Shown here one piece after another: positions 42,674 through 49,722 of a DNA stretch of 64,000 nt. Source of the DNA: a bacterium. Lineage in GTDB: Bacteria; 4484-113; JAFGCY01. Positions within the stretch are counted from its first letter, which is position 1. Each line of letters starts with the position of its first letter. Location of the stretch: positions 62,001 to 126,000 of the forward strand of contig JAGRNT010000001.1 in the NCBI GenBank assembly GCA_020440605.1. The letters run 5' to 3'. The position numbers were made by a program, and so were the translations under genes. The notes beneath the pieces were generated by a model. It was not told where the DNA came from. It did no database searches and saw only the letters and a list, made by a program, of their open reading frames with translations.

Positions 42674-44196
42674 TGAGTACTCCCCTTGTCCCTGTTGCCA
42701 AGGACGGACGCGGGCCGTCTGCTGCAGTCCTGCAGCAGGCTGCAGAGGGACAGTATCCCTCGTTCGATTTCTGCCGGTTCAGTGCGGCTGAAGGACAGCC
42801 GCAGTGCATTCAGGTCACGGCGGTCCACACTGCAGTAACTGCCTGGCAGGAATTCCACTCCCCGGTTCCTGGCGAGCGGCAGGAGCCTTCCGGAACTCCA
42901 GCCGGGAGGCAGTCTCAGCCAGACACTGAAACCACCCTGCGGTCTGCTGAATCCGCAGCCGCGCGGCAGGTGCCTGTCCAGCAGGCTGCACATCAGGTCC
43001 CGCCGCCGCCGGTAACTGCGCAGCACGCTGCGCAGGTGGCGTTCATAGTAGCCCCGCATGATGAACTCATGCAGCAGGGCCTGCAGGAAGAAGTTGTCGA
43101 CCCGGTCCGTTCCCTTCTTGGCGATCAGCAGGCTGACTGCCAGATCGGCCGGACACGTGATCCAGCCGATGCGCAGGCCAGGCAGGAAGGACTTGCTGAA
43201 ACTGCCGACATGTATGACATGCCCGCCGCCGTCCAGGGCCTTGATTGGAGGGTGTCGCACTCCGTCATACCGCAGTTCAGTGCCCCAGTCATCTTCGATC
43301 AGGGGTACGGCGAATTCCTGCGCCAGAGCAAGCAGCTCGCGCCGGCGGGCTTTACTCATGCAGATTCCCGTCGGATTGTGGAAGTCAGGGGTGCAGATCA
43401 CCGCTGCCACATCTCCGCGTTCCAGTTCCCGCCGCAGAGCAGCGCTGTCCAGGCCCTGATCGTCCAGCGGTACTCCGCAGTGTGCAATCCGTTCACTGTG
43501 CAGCAGGTTGACGACGGCGGAATACCCCGGATCCTCCACCAGGATACGCCGTCCGTCGCGCACGAGGTGATGCAGGAGAATTGACAGGCCCCGCTGGAAT
43601 CCGCCGGTGATGATGACCTCGTTCTCACCGACGGCCATGGGCACCCCGCGCAGTGCCATCTGCCGCTCAAGATGTTCCACAAGCGGCTGATGGCCCTGTA
43701 CATGGCCATACTCAAAGAGCAGCTCCTGCGGATTCCAGAGCATGTTGCTCACGACCTTCTTGACCCGGTCGAAGGGATACAGCGTAGGATCCGGGCTGGC
43801 CTTGGCGAAGTTGACAAGGCCCTTGAGCCGCGGTGGAGGCGGATGGATGAAGTCATCGGCAGGGAAATCCAGCGGGCTCCAGTCCATCCGTGGAGCGGTG
43901 CAGCCTGCCAGAAGTTCCCCGGCCGTGCGCAGGTTCATGCCCAGCACCACATCCGGCCGCTCACAGACGAAGGTTCCGCTGCCACGTCGCGTGATCAGCA
44001 GGTTGTCAGCGATCAGCAGGTTGCAGGCCGCATGCACCGTGTTCAGCGACACTCCGAGCCTGGCAGCCAGTTCGCGCATGCCGGGCAGCTTGCTGCCGGG
44101 ATCCAGCAGGCCATCGCGGATCATCTGCCTGAGCTGCTGCGCCAGTTGCTCATACACCGGCTGTGCGGAATCAGGCCTGATCTGCAGATGAAACAC
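42670..44196 (-). CDS. MocR-family GntR regulator with aminotransferase-like domain
   Basis: The 508-residue protein joins a GntR winged helix (PVYEQLAQQLRQMIRDGLLDPGSKLPGMRELAARLGVS and GSGTFVCERPD) to a fold-type I aminotransferase domain with the PLP lysine in HVGSFSKSFLPGLRIGW. MocR proteins sense PLP or amino acids; PdxR, which controls vitamin B6 genes, is the best-known type. The target here is unknown. I chose the GTG at 44196, since it gives MFHLQIRPDSAQPVYEQL as in the family and GATACT lies 7 bases before it; an in-frame TTG at 44220 is less likely. Confidence 0.85.
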   Translation of the reverse strand: MFHLQIRPDSAQPVYEQLAQQLRQMIRDGLLDPGSKLPGMRELAARLGVSLNTVHAACNLLIADNLLITRRGSGTFVCERPDVVLGMNLRTAGELLAGCTAPRMDWSPLDFPADDFIHPPPPRLKGLVNFAKASPDPTLYPFDRVKKVVSNMLWNPQELLFEYGHVQGHQPLVEHLERQMALRGVPMAVGENEVIITGGFQRGLSILLHHLVRDGRRILVEDPGYSAVVNLLHSERIAHCGVPLDDQGLDSAALRRELERGDVAAVICTPDFHNPTGICMSKARRRELLALAQEFAVPLIEDDWGTELRYDGVRHPPIKALDGGGHVIHVGSFSKSFLPGLRIGWITCPADLAVSLLIAKKGTDRVDNFFLQALLHEFIMRGYYERHLRSVLRSYRRRRDLMCSLLDRHLPRGCGFSRPQGGFSVWLRLPPGWSSGRLLPLARNRGVEFLPGSYCSVDRRDLNALRLSFSRTEPAEIERGILSLCSLLQDCSRRPASVLGNRDKGSTQ

Positions 44197-44203
44197 TCCA
44201 GCC

Positions 44204-44209
44204 AGTATC
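44204..44209 (-). promoter_or_regulatory. -10 hexamer GATACT, 7 bases before the GTG at 44196
   Basis: On the minus strand GATACT, then GGCTGGA, then GTG. The spacing matches the other leaderless candidates although the first base deviates. Confidence 0.4.
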
Positions 44210-44256
44210 CCAGAGTTCAAGCACCCAACACAAGGGACAATCCCTGCCTGTTTCCG

Positions 44257-44299
44257 CCGAACAATCTAACAGATCCCGGGGGAAGTCCATCCTGTTCGG
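44257..44299. promoter_or_regulatory. Widely spaced inverted repeat between MocR gene and lipoprotein gene
   Basis: CCGAACA (44257-44263) and TGTTCGG (44293-44299) are a perfect 7-bp inverted repeat 29 bases apart, in the 188-bp gap between divergent genes. It is a candidate binding site for the MocR-type regulator. Confidence 0.4.
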
Positions 44300-44384
44300 T
44301 TGATTTCCCCCCGCATTGGCACTTTCCGTATTTCCAAACTCCGGTTAGGCTGTGACCGTAGCCCGGGGGTTCAGGAGCAACGCA

Positions 44385-45602
44385 ATGAATAAGTACAGTC
44401 AGGCAGTCTGCACATTCATGCTGGCAGTTCAGATGGGATTGCTGGGGGCGTGCGCCCAGACGCATCCGCTGCCTCCGGGAGACAATGCTCAGGGAAATCC
44501 GCCTCCGGTTTCCGGTGATCCTGTAGTCCAGCCTGAGCCCCAGCAGCCTGCCGACCCCGTGCCTGGTCCTCCGGTAGCTGAGCCGCCTCCGGCCACGCCA
44601 CCGATCATTCTCGATCCGACTCCGGATCCGACGACCCTGCCACCTGATCCGGATCCCGCAGCCTTCCCCAGCGGGGACTATCAGTTCAGTGTGACCGTAC
44701 ATGAGGAAAGCTACCGCTATGGCGGCAGTGCCGAAGGATATACGGTGCGCTGGTCAGCATACGAGGGGGAACGCTGGTGGAACCTGACTGGCTCCGCTGA
44801 CATTCCGCTGATGGAGGTGGAAGTCGTCGCTGAGCAGGCCGAGGGAATCCGCATGGCCTTCGTCGATCTGAGTTTTGACAACGAGCGGCTCGAGCTCGAC
44901 TATGCCACGACGCCTGAGGCATTCGGCATGCAGCGGCTCAGCAGTCCGGCTGGGAGCATGACTGAGCAGCCGGATGATACGGTATCCGCCGGTTTCGCCA
45001 GCCTGATGCTGCGTCCGCAGGAACAGACGGGACTGAGCGGGGATGAAGTGGTGGTGGCCCTGTACTACTTCGGGGAGGGCAAAACTGGTTCCTTCAACCA
45101 CGCTGAACCACGGGTTGCCACCCTGCAGGACTGCCGGGCGGTGCTGATACAGGACACTGCGGCGGGGAGCATCGGCTGGAATCACTCACTTGTCGGGGAC
45201 TTTGATCAGAATGGCGTGGTTAACATGTTCGACTGGAGCGAACTCGCCTACTTCTGGGGTGACAGTGACGATGATCCGGATTCCCTCGTGGGCTGGATTG
45301 CCGGCGCCCCTTCGATGACGATCGGCTCGAATTTCATAGGGCCGCTGCTGGGCCACTACCGGCTTGCACTCGACGGATACAACGTGTATTCCGGCAGCAT
45401 GGCGGATTTCCCTGACAATGGCATCCTGCTGGGCAGTGTGGCAATCACGGAGGCCACGGGCGAACCCAATGTTGACCGGCTGAGCTACAGTTTCACTCCC
45501 GGCGATCCACCAACTGCCGGCACGGTGTTCTGGGTCAGGCCCTATCTCGGAAATGAGGAAGGCATTGAAAGCTACCCGCTGGAGATCCCCGAGCAGGAAT
45601 AG
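44385..45602 (+). CDS. Lipoprotein with proline-rich linker and dockerin-like calcium loop
   Basis: The ATG at 44385 (ribosome site CAGGAG) gives 405 residues and a lipoprotein signal (MGLLGACAQ). Residues about 25-95 are a Pro-rich linker. A globular domain follows (YQFSVTVHEESYRYGGSAEGYTVRW). Near residue 275 VGDFDQNGVVNMFDWSELAYFWG matches the dockerin/EF-hand loop pattern DxDxxGxVxxxD, used for binding cohesins or calcium. The last part contains an FN3-like element (LALDGYNVYSGSMADF) as in the giant lipoproteins. Confidence 0.75.
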   Translation: MNKYSQAVCTFMLAVQMGLLGACAQTHPLPPGDNAQGNPPPVSGDPVVQPEPQQPADPVPGPPVAEPPPATPPIILDPTPDPTTLPPDPDPAAFPSGDYQFSVTVHEESYRYGGSAEGYTVRWSAYEGERWWNLTGSADIPLMEVEVVAEQAEGIRMAFVDLSFDNERLELDYATTPEAFGMQRLSSPAGSMTEQPDDTVSAGFASLMLRPQEQTGLSGDEVVVALYYFGEGKTGSFNHAEPRVATLQDCRAVLIQDTAAGSIGWNHSLVGDFDQNGVVNMFDWSELAYFWGDSDDDPDSLVGWIAGAPSMTIGSNFIGPLLGHYRLALDGYNVYSGSMADFPDNGILLGSVAITEATGEPNVDRLSYSFTPGDPPTAGTVFWVRPYLGNEEGIESYPLEIPEQE

Positions 45603-45648
45603 CCTGATTCTCGGCAGGGTGGAGATTGCAGAGCTGAAACCAGCCGGA

Positions 45649-45680
45649 TTTTCAGCAGCCGGTTTGCGGCTGGGCTGAAA
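45649..45680 (+). terminator. Stem-loop after the dockerin-like lipoprotein gene
   Basis: TTTCAGC pairs with GCTGAAA and AGCCG with CGGCT around the loop GTTTG; two G bases bulge. No T-run follows, so it may be a factor-aided terminator. Confidence 0.45.
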
Positions 45681-45718
45681 CCCAAGTGATTTGCAATCAG
45701 CGCACTATCAGATAACAT

Positions 45719-45734
45719 ATAACCTGATGGTTAT
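45719..45734. promoter_or_regulatory. Palindromic operator over the start codon of the second ArsR gene
   Basis: ATAACC, TGAT, GGTTAT is a perfect palindrome. The ATG of the regulator gene (45727) lies in its centre, the same layout as at 3769-3794 for the other ArsR gene. Confidence 0.6.
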
Positions 45735-46077
45735 AGATCAGCAGGAGCTTGACCGGGTGTTCGCCGCACTTTCGGATGCCACGCGGCGCGACATGCTGGC
45801 CCAGCTCTCCGCCGGAGAACGCAATATCGGCAGCCTGGCGGAGCGCTACCGGATTTCGCAGCCCGCGGTTTCCAAGCATGTGCGCGTACTGGAGCGGGCG
45901 GGACTGGTGACCAGTTACAGGCGCGGCCGCCAGAGCTTCCTGCGTGTCAACACGGAGCCGATGGATCAGGCCCGCGGCTGGATCAGCTACTACACGCAGT
46001 TCTGGAAGCGCCAGTTCAATGCTGTTGATGAATATCTCAGGCGCAGTGAAACAGGAGAACGGGAAGATGGAACCTGA
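45727..46077 (+). CDS. ArsR-family transcriptional repressor
   Basis: The 116-residue protein has FAALSDATRRDMLAQL, the recognition helix ISQPAVSKHVRVLERAGLV and a wing with RRGRQSFLRVN; it has no metal-binding cysteines. An in-frame TTG at 45691 is possible, but the ATG at 45727 gives the usual length and lies inside the palindrome. It overlaps the AHSA1 gene by 11 bases. It is a paralogue of the regulator at 3422-3781. Confidence 0.9.
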   Translation: MVIDQQELDRVFAALSDATRRDMLAQLSAGERNIGSLAERYRISQPAVSKHVRVLERAGLVTSYRRGRQSFLRVNTEPMDQARGWISYYTQFWKRQFNAVDEYLRRSETGEREDGT

Positions 46078-46528
46078 AGTGACATATGGCAACGGTACAC
46101 TCACGGCCCGGGCGGTCTATGCCGCTCCGCGTGAGCGAGTCTTCGATGCCTGGGTGGAAACCAGCCAGGTGCAGCAATGGTGGGGCTGCAACGAAACTAC
46201 GAAGGTGGAATCAGTGATCGAGCCGCGTGTCGGCGGCCGCTACTGCCACATGATGTACCTCGGTGAAAGGGGCCAGACCTACCAGGACAGCGTCTTCACC
46301 GAGTTCGAGCGTCCCAGGGTGATCGCCTTCAGGGCCAATCCTCCAGGACAGAACCCGCCGATGGAGGTCCGGGTGACCTTCGAGGAGGTGGAAGGCGGCA
46401 CGCTCGTGCAGCTCGTGCACAGTGGCCTGCCGGACGAGATCGCTGTCTTCGTGCGTCCGGGCTGGACTGCTGCGCTTTGGAAACTCACGGGCTTCCTGTC
46501 CGGCAACCTGGCTGGCAGCAGCGCCTGA
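46067..46528 (+). CDS. AHSA1/SRPBCC-domain protein
   Basis: The 153-residue protein has one START-like AHSA1 domain (LTARAVYAAPRERVFDAWVE, VQQWWGC, FTEFERPRVIAFRANPPG, EEVEGGTLVQLVHSGLP). It is cotranscribed with the ArsR gene and probably binds the effector or reaction product linked to that regulator. The start at 46067 has the ribosome site GGAGAACGGG. Confidence 0.88.
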   Translation: MEPEVTYGNGTLTARAVYAAPRERVFDAWVETSQVQQWWGCNETTKVESVIEPRVGGRYCHMMYLGERGQTYQDSVFTEFERPRVIAFRANPPGQNPPMEVRVTFEEVEGGTLVQLVHSGLPDEIAVFVRPGWTAALWKLTGFLSGNLAGSSA

Positions 46529-46534
46529 CGGAAG

Positions 46535-46867
46535 CTACTTCTTCTTCTGCAGATCCTGTTCCAGGCGGTCGGTGAGCTTCTCCTTGGTCAGTGCCCCGAT
46601 GAAGCGGTCCACCACCCGGCCGTTGCGGAAGAACAGGTAGGTCGGCAGCGAGAGGATGCCGTAGTGGTTGAGTGAGTTGCGTGAGCTGTCGGCATCTACA
46701 AGCGCGATCTGCACCACGCTGTCATACTGCCGTGCCAGTTCCTCGAGCACCGGGAACATCGTGCGCGAGGGCTTGGACCAGGCGGCGGTGAAGGCCACGA
46801 GCGCGGGTGTGCGCGCCTTCTGGATGAAGTCCGGCATGCTGCGGTCGTTGAGCTCAGTCAGTTTCAT
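46535..46867 (-). CDS. Thioredoxin-fold protein lacking both active-site cysteines
   Basis: The 110-residue protein follows thioredoxin from end to end: TPALVAFTAAW, then a position-by-position match to WCGPC as Trp30-Ser31-Lys32-Pro33-Ser34, then FPVLEELARQYDSVVQIALVDADSS, the cis-proline strand GILSLPTYLFFRNGRVVDRFIGAL. Both redox cysteines are serines and no other cysteine occurs, so it cannot carry out disulfide exchange. A chaperone-like or scaffold role is more likely. Confidence 0.88.
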   Translation of the reverse strand: MKLTELNDRSMPDFIQKARTPALVAFTAAWSKPSRTMFPVLEELARQYDSVVQIALVDADSSRNSLNHYGILSLPTYLFFRNGRVVDRFIGALTKEKLTDRLEQDLQKKK

Positions 46868-47116
46868 GGAAAGAAGAACGTGCCCCCAAAATACCGTTGT
46901 ACCATTCGCGAAGAGAACCTTCGCATAGGTGGGAAGCTCGCTGAGCGCTGGGGTTACAGCCTCTGGACTCTGCCTCCCGAAAGAGACTTACGGTTCGACG
47001 CAATATGGCCTTGTCGCATACTCCAGGGACACGTACAAGCATTTTACCCGAGGAACGGGCCAGCTGCCCCCGACCGGTCAGTCCCCCGCAGGTTAAGGTT
47101 GGCTGAATCCGGCAGA
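46868..47116. other. 249-bp gap without a convincing gene; possible structured RNA
   Basis: No frame here has coding character. Several stems are visible: GCGAAG/CTTCGC around AGAAC (46909-46925), CCCG/CGGG at 47047-47059 and GGG-CAGCTG-CCC near 47058-47070. The plus-strand segment near 46950-46962 (GGGGTTACAGCCT) resembles the 3' side of 6S RNA, but I could not fold a 6S-like 5' partner. It also holds the promoter of the thioredoxin-like gene. Confidence 0.35.
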
Positions 47117-48088
47117 TCAGTCATCTTCAGCCTGACCCTCCTCCGGGCCGTAATCATCCTCTTCCCAGTCACGGTCATCGTCGTCATCATCTGCCGGATA
47201 GTCACCGGGCCCAGGCTTCGGGGCATAGCCCGCCAGCACCTCAGGATCAACAAGCAGGCTGCCCTGCTGCCGGTAGAAGGCCAGTCCGCTGAGCAGGTAC
47301 TCACAGAGGAAGGCCGACTCCATCCGCCAGGCATTGCAGATCTGCACCCACAGCGAGATCAGGCAGACCAGCAGTCCGGCCAGCAGGCCGCTGGCAATCA
47401 GATCCGGGAAGTTGGCAAAACAGAAGTACACGAGGAAGATCGCCAGGCTGAAGGGCCGGCCGTGCATGTAGAGCAGGCGCAGTGCTTCCGGCAATTTCTC
47501 CATGCTCTGCGCCCGTTCGTGATTGACGGCCAGATGCGGCAGCATCAGCAGCTCATGGTACTCGTCCACGGGCTTGGGCATCCCGCTCAGCCAGCGCCAG
47601 AGCGGCTCGGTATTGCGGTGGACAATCTCATATGGCAGGCCCCCGGCGATGATCAGCTCGACCTGGCCGTCGCCGAAATCCCGCTGCAGGCCTTTCAGAT
47701 ATGAGTCCGGCTGGCCTGTCCGCATCTGCATCCGGCTGCGGCGCTCAGCATTGCGCCCGGCCTGGACCACCATCAGGAACAGCGCATACAGCAGCAGGAG
47801 AATCACCACGAGCCAGGCTCCCGGTTCCTGCCAACGGGTCTGCCAGGCATCGTATCCGAGAATGATGGCAATCACCCAGCACAGCACGAGCACGGCTGCA
47901 AAGGAAACGAAGTCCACCGCGCGCAGGGCGAACTGCCCGCCCTCGGCCTCACGCTGCAGGCGCAGCGCTGCCTGCTCCAGCCGCCCGATCCGCGCGAGCA
48001 GGGCCTGGCCCTCCGGCAATGGCGGGATACTGTCCGCCACCTGGCGGATGTCAGAAGGGATGAAGCGGACTTCCGATTGCTCCGTCAT
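47117..48088 (-). CDS. Membrane protein of a four-gene paralogous family, single-module
   Basis: The 323-residue protein has about four transmembrane helices in two pairs (around 58-80 and 92-112; 217-238 and 240-258), a cytoplasmic helix before the first pair (ALLARIGRLEQAALRLQREAEGG) and an acidic tail (DDDDDDRDWEEDDYGPEEGQAEDD). It matches one half of the two larger paralogues upstream, for example LIIAGGLPYEIV against GSGLAELLLSS and LSGLAFYRQQGSLLVDPEVLAGYAP against LDYYAGHGSLELPEEQLAIAP. It is last in the operon and overlaps the preceding gene by four bases. No function is known. Confidence 0.8.
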   Translation of the reverse strand: MTEQSEVRFIPSDIRQVADSIPPLPEGQALLARIGRLEQAALRLQREAEGGQFALRAVDFVSFAAVLVLCWVIAIILGYDAWQTRWQEPGAWLVVILLLLYALFLMVVQAGRNAERRSRMQMRTGQPDSYLKGLQRDFGDGQVELIIAGGLPYEIVHRNTEPLWRWLSGMPKPVDEYHELLMLPHLAVNHERAQSMEKLPEALRLLYMHGRPFSLAIFLVYFCFANFPDLIASGLLAGLLVCLISLWVQICNAWRMESAFLCEYLLSGLAFYRQQGSLLVDPEVLAGYAPKPGPGDYPADDDDDDRDWEEDDYGPEEGQAEDD

Positions 48089-49722
48089 GTTGCTTCTCCT
48101 CCGCCCGCCTCAAGCAGGCGTTCCTCCAGTACGTCGAGCATTGCCAGCGCGGCAGCGCGATGCCTGAGCAGTACATATGAGGATACATAACTCAGCGCCA
48201 GCCCCAGCGGGATGATTGCCAGCATCCAGAGCCAGTACTCATACATCCCGTCATAATCCGGCGGCAGGGCATAACGCCCCGGGTCGGCGAGGATGTGCAC
48301 GGTCTGCAGCAGGCACAGCAGGTACAGCGGGCTGATCCGCATGCTCCAGTCCCAGCGGATGCTGCTACCCTCGCCTCTGAGGAACCAGTCCACATTCCAC
48401 ATGAGCAGCCAGGCATTGCGCCCGAGCCCGTTGTCAATATCCTCCGGAACACTTGGCTGGTGCAGGAAGTCCCGCAGCCAGACCGGTGAGGATTCCTCCA
48501 GCTCCCGGACAGGCAGAGTCCCGCTGATCAGCTGCTCGAACAGTCCGCGGCTGCGGATCCGCGCACGATAGTTTGCGCGCAGGCGCTTCAGCAAGGAGAA
48601 GAAGGACGTATACATCACCGGCACGGCCAGCAGACTGCAGGCAAGCAGCAACAGACCCTTGCCACCGAGAAGTGGCAGGCCCGGCGAACTGGCCAGCATC
48701 ACGACCGCACCGAGCAGACTGATGCCGCAGCACCACAGGAGGTTCAGATGCGCCGCCCCGACCTCCCCGAATCTTCCCCTGACAACGCCGTTGCGCAGTT
48801 CCGTGCACAGTGCTTCCATGCTCAGCGGCTGGCGCGTGCCGAGGATTTCCGGCGGGGCAATCGCCAGTTGTTCCTCCGGCAGTTCCAGGGAGCCATGGCC
48901 TGCATAGTAGTCCAGGCAGCGCTCCAGGTATTCGTCCAGCAGTGGAAACCTGGCCCGCCAGATGTTTGCATTGGCAATCACGATGGCTGGCAACACAAGC
49001 AGGAGCCCAGCCAGGGTGAAATGCCCCTCGACGGCGCCCTTCTGATATGCGGCAGGCACGAGCACGACAAGCATCAGTGTCAGCGGCCAGATGAGTCCGA
49101 TCTTCCGCTGACTGCCTCCAGCCGGCTGCCTGATCAGATTGTCAAGAGCGCTCAGGAACAGCATCAGTTCCTGGCTGCTGCCCCGGATCCTGCCCACCCA
49201 CAGGTACAGGCGCCGGGGCCTGCGAAACACGCTCATGCACTGCTCCTCGTCGAGGCTAGAGCTGAGCAGCAGTTCCGCCAGTCCACTGCCATTCAGGCGC
49301 TTGATGCGATCGAGTACCAGGTTTTCCTCAAGTTCCTTGCGGAACTTCACCTGGTCGGCTCCCCAGATCACGAGCTGATAGGCATGAAGTGCAAACAGCT
49401 CAAATGGCAACTGCCAGGTGATCAGCCACTTCATGCAGTAGAACATCAGGATTCCGTTTGAGTAGATGCTCCACTGCGGACCCAGAAGCAGCTGCCAGAT
49501 AGACATCATTCCCGGCAGCATGAACAGTCCGCCGAGCAATGCTGCAAAGGCAATGCCGCAGGCCAGTCTGTGTGAATTCCGTTCGTTGTCAGTCCGCAGC
49601 TCCCGCAGGGCCTGTCTCAGTCCGGCAATCCGCTCCTGCAGCTCCTCTCCCTGCGGCAGCACGAGCTCCCGTCCAACAAGCTGGCGGATGCTGCGCGGCG
49701 GGCTGCCGAGAGTCTCCTGCAT
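48085..49722 (-). CDS. Membrane protein of the four-gene family, two-module
   Basis: The 545-residue protein contains two copies of the module seen once in the gene at 47117: each has a charged helix (LQERIAGLRQALRELRTDNERN; MEALCTELRNGVVRGRFGEV), a pair of transmembrane helices, a cytoplasmic loop with a GxGLxExLL element (GSGLAELLLSS; SRGLFEQLISG), a Trp-rich segment and a second pair of helices. That gives about eight transmembrane helices. It ends LLRHRAAALAMLDVLEERLL, almost the same as the next paralogue. The start overlaps the stop of the preceding gene (ATGA). Confidence 0.8.
   Translation of the reverse strand: MQETLGSPPRSIRQLVGRELVLPQGEELQERIAGLRQALRELRTDNERNSHRLACGIAFAALLGGLFMLPGMMSIWQLLLGPQWSIYSNGILMFYCMKWLITWQLPFELFALHAYQLVIWGADQVKFRKELEENLVLDRIKRLNGSGLAELLLSSSLDEEQCMSVFRRPRRLYLWVGRIRGSSQELMLFLSALDNLIRQPAGGSQRKIGLIWPLTLMLVVLVPAAYQKGAVEGHFTLAGLLLVLPAIVIANANIWRARFPLLDEYLERCLDYYAGHGSLELPEEQLAIAPPEILGTRQPLSMEALCTELRNGVVRGRFGEVGAAHLNLLWCCGISLLGAVVMLASSPGLPLLGGKGLLLLACSLLAVPVMYTSFFSLLKRLRANYRARIRSRGLFEQLISGTLPVRELEESSPVWLRDFLHQPSVPEDIDNGLGRNAWLLMWNVDWFLRGEGSSIRWDWSMRISPLYLLCLLQTVHILADPGRYALPPDYDGMYEYWLWMLAIIPLGLALSYVSSYVLLRHRAAALAMLDVLEERLLEAGGGEAT
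48118..48171. repeat. 54-bp direct repeat, copy 1
   Basis: This stretch is identical to 49770-49823 except for one base. Both encode the C-terminal segment LLRHRAAALAMLDVLEERLL of neighbouring paralogues, while flanking sequence is much more diverged. It suggests local gene conversion or strong constraint. Confidence 0.85.

Noticed and set aside
46811..46990. 6S RNA on the plus strand
   Set aside because: Only a 13-base segment is similar; the 5' half would lie inside the thioredoxin-like gene and does not pair.
46992..47000. tRNA or tmRNA hinted at by GGTTCGACG
   Set aside because: No acceptor stem, T-stem or tag-like frame can be built around it.
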